In this document: one piece after another, positions 24,984 to 32,488 of the stretch
How positions within the stretch are numbered: position 1 is the first letter of the stretch
How the letters are laid out: each line of letters opens with the position of its first letter
NCBI RefSeq assembly: GCF_018141525.1
Contig: NZ_CP064655.1
Location: 3,194,501 to 3,258,500 of the forward strand
Direction of reading: 5' to 3'
DNA length: 64,000 bases
Source: Miltoncostaea marina
Lineage (GTDB): Bacteria > Actinomycetota > Thermoleophilia > Miltoncostaeales > Miltoncostaeaceae
The notes under the pieces: generated by a model
Database searches by the model: none
Seen by the model: only the letters and a program-made list of their open reading frames with translations
What the model was told of the DNA's origin: nothing
Program-made: the position numbers and the translations under genes

Positions 24984-25691
24984 TTGGCAGACAACAACGA
25001 GGGCGAGCGCGGCGTGACCCGCGGCGGCCAGTACAGCGGGCCCGTCGCCCAGGAGTCGGCTCCCGTCAGCGACCCCCACGACGACCCCGCCTACGTCACG
25101 CGGACGAAGTTCCTGTCGGGGGTCGCGCTCGTGACGGGCGGCGTGATGACGGCGGCGATCCTGGTCCCGGTCATCGGCTTCGCGGCCGCCGACTCGGTGC
25201 AGGAGGAGGAGTGGCGCTGGGTCGATGTCGGCCCGCTGTCGGACTTCCCCGACGGCGAGGTGACCTCGATCGCCGTCTCCGGCCCGAACCCCGAGTCGGA
25301 CCGCCGCGCGTTCCTCCGGCACCGCGACGGCGCGATCATGGCGATCTGGAACCGGTGCGCCCACCTGGGCTGCCCGGTGTCCTACTCGGCCGGTGGCGAC
25401 GTGTACTCGTGCCCCTGCCACGGCGGCGCGTACGACTCGCTCGGCCGCGTCACGTCCGGGCCGCCCCCGCGGCCGCTGGACCGCTTCGACATCAAGATCG
25501 CCACGCCCGACGGCAAGGACGTCGCGCGTCAGGAGGACGTCAAGGTCGGCGTCCGCACCGACGGCGCCTCGCCGGACGACCGCGTGCTGATCGGCCGGCC
25601 CTTCTCCATCGACGAGGACCAGAACCCGTACCGGATCCACGGTCCCGGCGAGGAGGTCGACGGCGTGCTCTCGAACCTCTACCCCTTCTAG
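24984..25691 (+). CDS. qcrA: Rieske iron-sulfur subunit of menaquinol:cytochrome c reductase
   Basis: 235 residues. TTG 24984 follows AGGAGG (24973-24978), which fixes this start. A ~50-residue N-terminal tail precedes one membrane helix (FLSGVALVTGGVMTAAILV), then the extracytoplasmic Rieske domain with both cluster motifs: CAHLGC and CPCHGG (two Cys, two His for the 2Fe-2S centre, plus the disulfide pair). GPPPRPLDRFD follows as in b6f/bc Rieske proteins. It is first in a three-gene operon with cytochrome b and subunit IV; electrons pass from menaquinol through this cluster to the c-type heme. Confidence 0.95.
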   Translation: MADNNEGERGVTRGGQYSGPVAQESAPVSDPHDDPAYVTRTKFLSGVALVTGGVMTAAILVPVIGFAAADSVQEEEWRWVDVGPLSDFPDGEVTSIAVSGPNPESDRRAFLRHRDGAIMAIWNRCAHLGCPVSYSAGGDVYSCPCHGGAYDSLGRVTSGPPPRPLDRFDIKIATPDGKDVARQEDVKVGVRTDGASPDDRVLIGRPFSIDEDQNPYRIHGPGEEVDGVLSNLYPF

Positions 25692-25700
25692 GACGGTCTC

Positions 25701-26546
25701 GTGGCGACGACTGACATCGGACCCAAGAACCCCGTCGTGAAGGTCGGCGAGGCGGCGATCGACTACGTCGACCGCCGCTCGGGCGCCACGACCGGCTTCA
25801 AGTGGTTCCTCTTCCGCAACATCCCGGCCGAGACGAGCTGGTTCCAGACGCTCGGCTTCACGGCCATGGCGCTCTTCGGCCTGCAGGCCGTCACCGGGGT
25901 GATCCTGGCGATGTACTACAAGCCGGACCCGAACAGCGCCTACCAGAGCATCGACCACATCACGAACGAGGTCACCTGGGGCTGGCTCGTGCGCGGCATG
26001 CACAAGTGGGGCGCCAGCGCGATGATCGTGGTGGTCTTCCTGCACCTGGGCCGCGTCTTCTTCTTCGGCTCGTACAAGTACCCGCGCGAGCTGACCTGGG
26101 TGACCGGGGCCCTGCTGCTCATCCTGACGATGTTCATGGGCCTGACCGGCTACCTGCTCGTGTGGGACCAGAAGGCCTACTGGGCGACGGTGGTCGCCGT
26201 GAACATCACCGCCAGCGCCCCGATCCTCGGCCCGTACGTCGCCGACATCCTGCGCGCCGGCCCGGAGTTCGGACCGGACACCCTGTCCAGGTTCTACTCC
26301 ATCCACATGCTCGTGATACCGGGGGCGATGGCGCTCTTCATCGGGCTCCACCTGTACCTGATCACCAAGCTCGGCATCGGTGAGCCCCCGCACAGCAAGC
26401 GGCGCATGGCCGTCGAGCGGGCCGAGGACGAGGCCCGCCGCGCGGCCGAACGCGAGCGGCTGCCGTACGGCCGCCGGCCCGTGCCGCCGTCCGTCCCGTC
26501 CCCCGCCCGAACCACGCCGCCGGCCCAGGCGGAGGAGCGCGCATGA
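25701..26546 (+). CDS. qcrB: Cytochrome b subunit (b6-like, N-terminal half)
   Basis: 281 residues from GTG 25701. Four membrane helices with the four heme-ligand histidines in two helices: RGMHKWGASAMIVVVFLHLGR and FYSIHMLVIPGAMALFIGLH. Also seen: GVILAMYYKPD and GYLLVWDQKAYWAT at the quinol site. This is the short b6 type: helices E-H are encoded separately by the next gene. A charged Arg/Glu/Pro tail (~residues 225-281) extends into the cytoplasm and is longer than in b6. The next gene starts inside its stop (ATGA). Confidence 0.95.
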   Translation: MATTDIGPKNPVVKVGEAAIDYVDRRSGATTGFKWFLFRNIPAETSWFQTLGFTAMALFGLQAVTGVILAMYYKPDPNSAYQSIDHITNEVTWGWLVRGMHKWGASAMIVVVFLHLGRVFFFGSYKYPRELTWVTGALLLILTMFMGLTGYLLVWDQKAYWATVVAVNITASAPILGPYVADILRAGPEFGPDTLSRFYSIHMLVIPGAMALFIGLHLYLITKLGIGEPPHSKRRMAVERAEDEARRAAERERLPYGRRPVPPSVPSPARTTPPAQAEERA

Positions 26547-27289
26547 ACCGCGGTCAGCAGGAGTACTACAAGCGCGACTACGCGCTGGCCAAGGCGGAGG
26601 GGAAGCCGTTCTTCCCCTACGCGATCTACAAGGACCTGCTGATCGCGACGCTGGCCATCGGCCTCGTCATCACGTTCGCGATCTGGCACCGGGTCGAGAT
26701 GGGCGAGCCGGTCAACCCGGCGAGCACCGACTTCGTCCCGCGCCCGGAGTGGTACTTCTTCTTCCTCTTCGAGCTCCTGAAGATCTTCAAGGGCCAGAAC
26801 GCGCTCATGCCGGTGATCATGGCGACGTTCATCATCCCGAACATCCTCATGGCGCTCCTGATCCTGACGCCGTTCATCGACCGGAACCCCGAGCGCCGCA
26901 TCCAGCGGCGGCCGATCGCGCTGCTCTCGGGCATCGCGGTGATCGTGTTCCTCGCCTACATGACGATCCTCGGCGGCGAGTCGCCGGAGAGCCTCGGCGG
27001 CGAGGGCCTGCCGCTGTCCGGCCTGGAGGCCGACGCGGACGCGCAGGCGGGCGCGCAGCTCTTCCTCGCCAACGGCTGTACGAGCTGCCACGCCGTCGGC
27101 GGGGTGGGCGCCTCGGGACCGGGGCCGGCCCTCGACAACGAGGGCTCGAGGGGCAACGACGCGGCGTTCTACGAGGGGTTTCTGAAGGACCCGCCCGGCA
27201 ACGTCATGCCCAGCTTCACGACGTTCACGCCGGAGCAGTACCAGCAGCTCGGCGTCTTCCTCTCCGGCCTGGGGACGAAGTACAAGTAG
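26543..27289 (+). CDS. qcrC: Subunit IV-like cytochrome b C-terminal half fused to a cytochrome c domain
   Basis: 248 residues. Residues ~30-150 hold three membrane helices and the quinol-site motif PEWYFFFLFELLK, typical of cytochrome b subunit IV. Residues ~168-248 are a monoheme c domain: NGCTSCHAVGG (heme CxxCH) with NVMPSFTTF supplying the axial Met. This fusion resembles the Gram-positive menaquinol:cytochrome c reductase, where the c heme is tethered to the b complex. Maturation needs a heme-attachment system; a CcdA-like protein is at 61783. The gene ends the qcr unit before a strong hairpin. The symbol is used by analogy with Bacillus. Confidence 0.92.
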   Translation: MNRGQQEYYKRDYALAKAEGKPFFPYAIYKDLLIATLAIGLVITFAIWHRVEMGEPVNPASTDFVPRPEWYFFFLFELLKIFKGQNALMPVIMATFIIPNILMALLILTPFIDRNPERRIQRRPIALLSGIAVIVFLAYMTILGGESPESLGGEGLPLSGLEADADAQAGAQLFLANGCTSCHAVGGVGASGPGPALDNEGSRGNDAAFYEGFLKDPPGNVMPSFTTFTPEQYQQLGVFLSGLGTKYK

Positions 27290-27297
27290 CGGTCCAT

Positions 27298-27330
27298 CGA
27301 GGGGCCGGGGGTCATGCCCCCGGCCCCTCG
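27298..27330 (+). terminator. Terminator hairpin after the qcr operon
   Basis: Perfect 14-base arms 27298-27311 and 27317-27330 (CGAGGGGCCGGGGG and complement) with a 5-base loop, starting 9 bases after the stop. It separates the qcr unit from the ubiX unit. Confidence 0.75.
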
Positions 27331-27355
27331 CGCGTCCGGGCCCCCCACGCACCGC

Positions 27356-27361
27356 TACCAT
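27356..27361 (+). promoter_or_regulatory. -10-like TACCAT before ubiX
   Basis: TACCAT lies 7 bases before GTG 27369 and 10 before ATG 27372, and 26 bases after the qcr terminator. It would start a leaderless mRNA for the ubiX-menG-prenyl synthase unit. Confidence 0.55.
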
Positions 27362-27371
27362 CGGTGGCGTG

Positions 27372-28013
27372 ATGCGCGTCTTCCTCGGGGTCACCGGCGC
27401 GAGCGGGGCCCTCTACGCCGGGCACGCGCTCCGCGCCCTCACCGGCGCCGGCTGCGACGTCGGCCTGTGCGTCAGCGGCGCCGGGGCCCACGTGATCAGC
27501 CACGAGATCCTCGAGGCCGGCACGCGGCCGCCCGACGACCCGGCGCTCGTGGTCGAGACCTTCGTGCGCCGCTTCGCCGGCGGGCCCGGCTCGGTCACCG
27601 TGCTCGGGCTCAACGACCTCACCGCGCCGTTCGCCTCTGGCTCCTCGCTGGCGCCGGCGGCGCTCATCGCCCCGTGCTCCGGGTCGACGATGGCCGCGAT
27701 CGCCCACGGGACCGCCCGCAACCTCATCCACCGCTGCGCCGACGTGATGCTCAAGGAGCGCCGCCGGCTGGTGCTGATGCCGCGCGAGACCCCGTTGAGC
27801 CTGATCCACCTCGAGAACATGGCGGCGCTGACCCGCGCCGGCGCGGTCGTGATGCCGGCGATGCCGGGCTTCTACACCCTCCCCCGCCGCGTGGAGGACC
27901 TCGTCGACTTCATGGTCGCCAAGGCGCTCGACCACCTCGGCGTGCCCAACCACCTCATCGCCCGCTGGGGCGAGGCCGCCGCCGCCCCGCCGGCGCCCGG
28001 GGCCGCCCTGTGA
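27372..28013 (+). CDS. ubiX: UbiX flavin prenyltransferase
   Basis: 213 residues. UbiX adds a dimethylallyl group to FMN to make the prenyl-FMN cofactor of UbiD. Seen: RVFLGVTGASGALYAGHAL (FMN-binding start), IAPCSGSTMAAIAHG, NLIHRCADVMLKERRRLVL and MPRETPLSLIHLENM, a complete family pattern. An in-frame GTG at 27369 directly precedes the ATG; no ribosome binding site is seen, in line with a leaderless transcript. The internal segment (~50-85) is more diverged than in typical UbiX. It is coupled by GTGA to menG, linking cofactor supply to quinone finishing. Confidence 0.93.
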   Translation: MRVFLGVTGASGALYAGHALRALTGAGCDVGLCVSGAGAHVISHEILEAGTRPPDDPALVVETFVRRFAGGPGSVTVLGLNDLTAPFASGSSLAPAALIAPCSGSTMAAIAHGTARNLIHRCADVMLKERRRLVLMPRETPLSLIHLENMAALTRAGAVVMPAMPGFYTLPRRVEDLVDFMVAKALDHLGVPNHLIARWGEAAAAPPAPGAAL

Positions 28014-28720
28014 GCGACGCCGCGCCGGGCCGGCTCCCGGCGGCGGAGGTGCGGGAGATGTTCGACCGCATCGCGCCGCGCTACGACCTGCTCAACCGGG
28101 CGATGACCGCCGGCCTCGACGGGCGCTGGCGCGCGGCGGCCGCCGCCGCGGCCGACCTGGCGGCCGGCGACCGGGCGCTGGACGTCTGCACCGGCACCGG
28201 CGACCTCGCCCTGGAGCTGGCCGTGCGGGTGACCCCCTCGGGCGCGGTGACCGGCGTCGACTTCGCCGAGGAGATGCTCGCCCGGGCGCGCCGCAAGGGG
28301 GCCGAGCGGGGCGTCGCGGCCGACTTCCTCGCCGCCGACGCGCTCGACCTGCCGTTCGCCGACGACGCCTTCGACGCCGCCACGGTCGCGTTCGGCATCC
28401 GCAACGTGGCCGACCTCGACCGCGGCCTGGCCGAGATGGCGCGCGTCGTGCGCCCCGGGGGGCGGGTGGTCGTGCTCGAGATCACCACCCCGGCCCGGCT
28501 GCGCCCGTTCTACGACCTCTGGTTCGACCGGGTGGTCCCGCGGCTCGGCCGGGTGCTCGGCCGCGACGCCGCCGCCTACTCCTACCTGCCGGCCTCGGTG
28601 CGCCGCTTCCCCGAGCCGCGCGAGCTGGCCGCGCGCATGGCCGCTGCCGGCCTGCGCGACCTGCGCTGGCGGCGCTTCGCCGGCGGCATCGTGGCCCTGC
28701 ACCACGGGCGGGTCGCGTGA
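28010..28720 (+). CDS. menG: Demethylmenaquinone methyltransferase
   Basis: 236 residues from GTG 28010 (overlap with ubiX). UbiE/MenG family: MFDRIAPRYDLLNRAMTAGLD, the SAM motif LDVCTGTGDLALELA, TGVDFAEEMLARAR, DDAFDAATVAFGIRNV and RVVRPGGRVVVLEITTP. The C-terminal signature YLPASVRRFPEPRELAARM is that of quinone C-methyltransferases. It adds the final ring methyl group to demethylmenaquinone. It is coupled by GTGA to the polyprenyl synthase. Confidence 0.95.
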   Translation: MSDAAPGRLPAAEVREMFDRIAPRYDLLNRAMTAGLDGRWRAAAAAAADLAAGDRALDVCTGTGDLALELAVRVTPSGAVTGVDFAEEMLARARRKGAERGVAADFLAADALDLPFADDAFDAATVAFGIRNVADLDRGLAEMARVVRPGGRVVVLEITTPARLRPFYDLWFDRVVPRLGRVLGRDAAAYSYLPASVRRFPEPRELAARMAAAGLRDLRWRRFAGGIVALHHGRVA

Positions 28721-29700
28721 CGTCGGTCACCTCGCTGCCGCCCCGGGCGATGTCGATGACCCCGCTGCTGGCGCTGTGCGAGCAGCGCCTGGCGGCGGCG
28801 GTGTCGGGCCACGCCGAGCAGGTCGTGGGGCCGGCCGCCGCCACGCTCGCCGCGGGCGGCAAGCGGGTGCGGCCCCTGCTGGTCTTCTGTGCCGCGCCGC
28901 GCGCCGCCCTGGCCGACCCGGCCGCCGGGCGCCACCTGCTGTCGGCCGCCGCCGCGGTGGAGCTCGTGCACATGGCGACCCTCGTGCACGACGACCTGCT
29001 GGACGGCGCCACGATGCGCCGCGGCCGGCCGACGGTGGCCGAGTCGCACGGCGCCGAGCGCGCGGTGTGCACCGGCGACTACCTCTTCGCGCGCGCCTTC
29101 GGCGAGCTCACCCGCACCGGCTCCGCCCGGGCGGTGGGCGCGCTCGCGGCCGCGGCGCTCGACATCTCCCAGGGCGAGCTCGACCAGCAGCGGGCGGCCT
29201 TCGACCTCTCCCTCACCGAGGAGGCCTACCTCGCCCGGTGCCGCCGCAAGACGGCGGCGCTGTTCTCGGTGGCGTGCCGGCTCGGCGCGATGGTCGGCGG
29301 CGCCGGCCGCGAGGCCGAGGAGCGCCTGGCGGCGTTCGGCGAGAACGTGGGCATGGCCTTCCAGATCTTCGACGACATCCTCGACCTGGCCGGCGCCCCC
29401 GAGGCGACCGGCAAGCGGCGGGGCACCGACCTCTGCGACGGCACCGTGACGCTGCCGGTGATCCTCGCGATGCGCCTGGAGCCGTCGCTGCGCGAGGACG
29501 TGGCCGGCGCCTGCCAGGGGCCGGGCCTGGAGGCGCTGTGCGACCGCCTCGCCGCGCACCCGGGCCTCGCGGGCGCGCGGCGACGGGCGCTGGGCTTCGT
29601 GGCGACCGCCCGCGCGGCGATCGAGGACGGGCTGGTCGACGGCGCCACGACCGACGCCCTGCTCGAGATCGCCGACGGCGTGGTGGACCGGTACTCGTGA
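28717..29700 (+). CDS. Long-chain polyprenyl diphosphate synthase (menaquinone side chain)
   Basis: 327 residues from GTG 28717. Trans-isoprenyl diphosphate synthase: GGKRVRPLL (IPP-binding), first Asp-rich motif HDDLLDGATMRRGRPT, FQIFDDILDL as the second Asp-rich motif, then TGKRRGTDLCDGTVTLP. Residues before the first DDxxD are small or aromatic-free (AVELVHMATLV), compatible with a long-chain product such as hepta- to nonaprenyl diphosphate, but the length cannot be read from the sequence. Its position after menG points to the menaquinone tail. Confidence 0.93.
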   Translation: MTSVTSLPPRAMSMTPLLALCEQRLAAAVSGHAEQVVGPAAATLAAGGKRVRPLLVFCAAPRAALADPAAGRHLLSAAAAVELVHMATLVHDDLLDGATMRRGRPTVAESHGAERAVCTGDYLFARAFGELTRTGSARAVGALAAAALDISQGELDQQRAAFDLSLTEEAYLARCRRKTAALFSVACRLGAMVGGAGREAEERLAAFGENVGMAFQIFDDILDLAGAPEATGKRRGTDLCDGTVTLPVILAMRLEPSLREDVAGACQGPGLEALCDRLAAHPGLAGARRRALGFVATARAAIEDGLVDGATTDALLEIADGVVDRYS

Positions 29701-29717
29701 CCCGGAGGGGGAGCGAC

Positions 29718-30266
29718 GTGGTGACGCAGGACGAGCTCGCGCGCCTGCTGCGCGCCCGCGACCCGCTCGCCGCCGCGCGGGCCGCCGGCGGCGGCGCGGG
29801 CGCCGTGTCGGTGCTGCGCGGCGCGCCGGGCGACGGCGTGCTGGCCGACGGCGACGAGGAGCGGCCGCTCGACGAGCACCGCGCCGCCCACGCCGCGGGC
29901 CGCCCGAGCGAGGCCGCCGTGGCCTACGGCGCGGGCCACCCGCCCGAGGCGGTCGCCGCCCGGATCGCGGCCCTCGCCGCGCTCGCGCGCGAGACGGGCC
30001 TGCTGCGGGCCGTCTGCCCCGTCCCGGCCGATGGCACCCCCGAGCGCCCCGGATCCTGGGGGGTCGAGGACCTGACGGTCGTCGCCGCGTGCCGGCTCGC
30101 GATGCCCGACGAGGTGGCGGTGCGGCCGCACTGGCGCCGCCTGGGGCCCGCCGCCTGCCAGATCGCGGTGGCCTTCGGCGCCTCCCAGTGGGCGGTGCCC
30201 GACGACGACCGGACCGACGTCGAGCGCCTGGCGCGCGCGGTGGGCGCCGGGGTGGAGCCCGCGTGA
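29718..30266 (+). CDS. MqnE/MqnC-like C-terminal domain protein without radical SAM motif
   Basis: About 182 residues. GTG 29718 or 29721 follows GGAGGGGGAG (29704-29713); GTG 29697, overlapping the previous stop, is also possible. The last ~75 residues (VEDLTVVAACRLAMPDEVA then LGPAACQIAVAFGASQWAV) match the C-terminal part of aminofutalosine synthase and related radical SAM enzymes (pattern: arg-leu, then G...aQ.AL.fGA). The SAM-cluster CxxxCxxC and the barrel are absent; the N-terminal ~100 residues are Ala/Gly-rich with no recognised fold. It sits directly before mqnA (GTGA overlap). It could be a remnant or an accessory protein of the futalosine pathway. Confidence 0.6.
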   Translation: MVTQDELARLLRARDPLAAARAAGGGAGAVSVLRGAPGDGVLADGDEERPLDEHRAAHAAGRPSEAAVAYGAGHPPEAVAARIAALAALARETGLLRAVCPVPADGTPERPGSWGVEDLTVVAACRLAMPDEVAVRPHWRRLGPAACQIAVAFGASQWAVPDDDRTDVERLARAVGAGVEPA

Positions 30267-31063
30267 CGCCGCTGCGCGTGGGGCGGATCGCCGCCCTCAA
30301 CATGTATCCGATCTACCACGGTCTCGAGCGCACCGCCGACCCGGCGCTGGCCTTCACCGACGGCGTCCCCACGACGCTCAACCGGGCGCTGCTCGATGGC
30401 CGGCTCGACGTGTCGGCCATGTCGAGCATCGCCTACGCGCGCAACGCCGACCGTCTGCGGCTGGTGCCGGTGGCCTCGATCACGGCCCACGGCGCGGTCG
30501 ACTCCATCCAGCTCTTCTCGCGGGTGCCGTTCGACGAGGTCCGCACGGTGGCGGTGACGCCCCACTCGGCGACGTCCGTCGCCCTGCTGCGCGTGCTGCT
30601 CGGCCCGGCCGCCGCCCCGTTCGAGACCCTCGCCGAGCCGCCCGAGGCCGCGCTGCGCCGGGTGGACGGCGTGCTGCTGATCGGCGACGAGGCGCTCGAG
30701 GGGCTGCGCGCCCCGTTCGCGCCGCACCGCACCGACCTGGGGGCCGTGTGGCGCGAGCGCACCGGGCACCCCATGGTGTTCGCGGTCTGGGCCGCCAACG
30801 CGCGGGTGGCGCGCGAGCGCGAGGACGCCCTCGCCGACCTCGCCCGGCGCATCACCGCGGCCCGCCACGCCTACCTGGCCGACCCCGAGGCGGTCGTGGC
30901 GGCGGCCGCGCGCCGCTTCCCCTTCCCGGCCGACTTCATCCGCCCCTACCTGCGCCGCCTGCGCTACGAGTTCGGCGCCCGCGAGCGCGCCGGCCTGGCC
31001 GAGTTCCTGCGCCGGGCCAGCGAGGCCGGCCAGCTCGACGCCGTCCCGCGGCTGGCCGCGTAG
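30263..31063 (+). CDS. mqnA: Chorismate dehydratase, futalosine pathway
   Basis: 266 residues from GTG 30263. MqnA converts chorismate to 3-enolpyruvyl-benzoate, the first step of futalosine menaquinone synthesis. Periplasmic-binding-like fold without a signal peptide: RVGRIAALNMYPIYHGLE, GVPTTLNRALLDGRLDVSAMSSIAYAR, DSIQLFSRVPFDEVRTVAV, ATSVALLRVLL and HPMVFAVWAAN are family segments in order. The stop TAG is also the first half of a TAGAAT box for mqnC. Confidence 0.92.
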   Translation: MTPLRVGRIAALNMYPIYHGLERTADPALAFTDGVPTTLNRALLDGRLDVSAMSSIAYARNADRLRLVPVASITAHGAVDSIQLFSRVPFDEVRTVAVTPHSATSVALLRVLLGPAAAPFETLAEPPEAALRRVDGVLLIGDEALEGLRAPFAPHRTDLGAVWRERTGHPMVFAVWAANARVAREREDALADLARRITAARHAYLADPEAVVAAAARRFPFPADFIRPYLRRLRYEFGARERAGLAEFLRRASEAGQLDAVPRLAA

Positions 31064-31066
31064 AAT
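31061..31066 (+). promoter_or_regulatory. -10 hexamer TAGAAT before mqnC
   Basis: TAGAAT ends 7 bases before GTG 31074, placing the transcription start at the start codon (leaderless). Its TAG is the mqnA stop codon. The closest match to the TATAAT consensus in this series. Confidence 0.6.
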
Positions 31067-31073
31067 CGGCCGC

Positions 31074-32165
31074 GTGAGCACCCTCGCCCCCTCACGCGTC
31101 GAGGAGATCCTCGCCGGCCTCGACGACGGCGGCCGGCTCTCCGACGAGGACGCCCTGACGCTGCTGGCCTCCCGCGACCTGGTGGCCGTGGGCGAGGCCG
31201 CCGCCCGGCGCCGCGACGCCACGACCGACCCGGGCGTGGTCACCTTCGTGGTCGACCGCAACGTCAACTACACGAACTTCTGCATCACCGACTGCGACTT
31301 CTGCGCCTTCTACCGGCGCCCCATGGACCCGGAGGGCTACGTCCTCCCCAAGTCGGTGATCTTCCGCAAGATCGAGGAGACGCTCGACCTGGGCGGCACC
31401 GCGCTGCTGCTGCAGGGCGGGCACCACCCCAACCTGCGGATCGAGTGGTACGAGGACCTGTTCGCCGACATCAAGTCGCGCTACCCGATCCACCTGCACG
31501 CCCTGTCGCCGTCGGAGATCCTCCACATCGCGACGGTCTCGAAGCTGACCCTCGACGAGACGATGGCGCGCCTACGGGCCGCGGGCCACGACTCGCTGCC
31601 CGGCGGCGGCGCCGAGATCCTCGTCGACCGGGTGCGCCAGGTGATCGCCCCGCGCAAGACGACCACCGACGAGTGGCTCGGCGTGATGCGCGCCGCGCAC
31701 CGGGCCGGCATGTCGACGACCGCCACGATGATGTACGGCACGGTCGACACCCTCGAGGACCGGGTGGAGCACCTGCGCCGCCTGCGCGAGGTGCAGGACG
31801 AGGGCGGCGGCTTCCGCGCGTTCGTGTGCTGGAGCTACCAGTCGGGCGGCGGCAGCGCGCGGGGCGACGACCACGCCCACACGACGGCGGCCGACTACCT
31901 GATGACGCTGGCCGTCAGCCGCCTCTACCTCGACAACTTCCCCCACTTCCAGTCGTCCTGGGTCACCCAGGGCCTGCGCGTGGGCCAGCTCGCCCTCGAG
32001 TTCGGCTGCGACGACATGGGCTCGATCATGATCGAGGAGAACGTCGTGCGCGCCGCGGGGACGGCCTTCCGCCTGGACACCGAGCGGATGGTGCGGGCGA
32101 TCGAGGCCACCGGGCGGCGCGCCGTGCAGCGCGACACCCTCTACCGGGCCGTCCGCACCTTCTGA
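31074..32165 (+). CDS. mqnC: Cyclic dehypoxanthine futalosine synthase, radical SAM
   Basis: 363 residues from GTG 31074. MqnC is a radical SAM enzyme that cyclises dehypoxanthine futalosine. Seen: NVNYTNFCITDCDFCAFYR (CxxxCxxC cluster), LLLQGGHHPNLRIEWYEDL, LPGGGAEILVDRVRQVI, MMYGTVDT and DNFPHFQSSWVTQGLRVGQ with ALEFGCDDMGSIMIEENVV. The length and the GGHHP motif separate it from MqnE and CofH. A separate -10-like box suggests its own promoter, downstream of mqnA. Confidence 0.96.
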   Translation: MSTLAPSRVEEILAGLDDGGRLSDEDALTLLASRDLVAVGEAAARRRDATTDPGVVTFVVDRNVNYTNFCITDCDFCAFYRRPMDPEGYVLPKSVIFRKIEETLDLGGTALLLQGGHHPNLRIEWYEDLFADIKSRYPIHLHALSPSEILHIATVSKLTLDETMARLRAAGHDSLPGGGAEILVDRVRQVIAPRKTTTDEWLGVMRAAHRAGMSTTATMMYGTVDTLEDRVEHLRRLREVQDEGGGFRAFVCWSYQSGGGSARGDDHAHTTAADYLMTLAVSRLYLDNFPHFQSSWVTQGLRVGQLALEFGCDDMGSIMIEENVVRAAGTAFRLDTERMVRAIEATGRRAVQRDTLYRAVRTF

Positions 32166-32488
32166 TGCCGGACCTGACCGTGCGGGAGGCGCATCGCCGC
32201 TGGAGCGCGGGCGAGCTCGCGATCGTCGACTGCCGCGAGGCGCCCGAGCACGAGGCGACCCGGGTCGAGGGGATCCCGCTGCTGCCGATGAGCGAGCTGC
32301 TCGCGCGCGTCGACGAGCTCCCCACCGACCGGCCGCTCGCCGTGCTGTGCCGCAGCGGCGCGCGCAGCGCCCAGGTGGCCGACTACCTCACCGCGGCGGG
32401 CGGCCACGGCGAGGTGGCGAACGTGGAGGGCGGCATCATCGCCTGGGCCGCCGAGGGCCTGCCCTACGAGGGGGAGCCGCCCCGCTGA
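32165..32488 (+). CDS. Rhodanese-like domain protein
   Basis: 107 residues; ATG 32165 shares a base with the mqnC stop (TGATG). A single rhodanese domain: ELAIVDCREAPEHEATRVEG and the active loop VLCRSGARSAQVA with the catalytic Cys, then NVEGGIIAWAAEGLP. These domains carry sulfur as a persulfide. It may supply sulfur or repair clusters for nearby Fe-S proteins (MqnC, LipA, Rieske), but this is inferred from position only. Confidence 0.9.
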   Translation: MPDLTVREAHRRWSAGELAIVDCREAPEHEATRVEGIPLLPMSELLARVDELPTDRPLAVLCRSGARSAQVADYLTAAGGHGEVANVEGGIIAWAAEGLPYEGEPPR

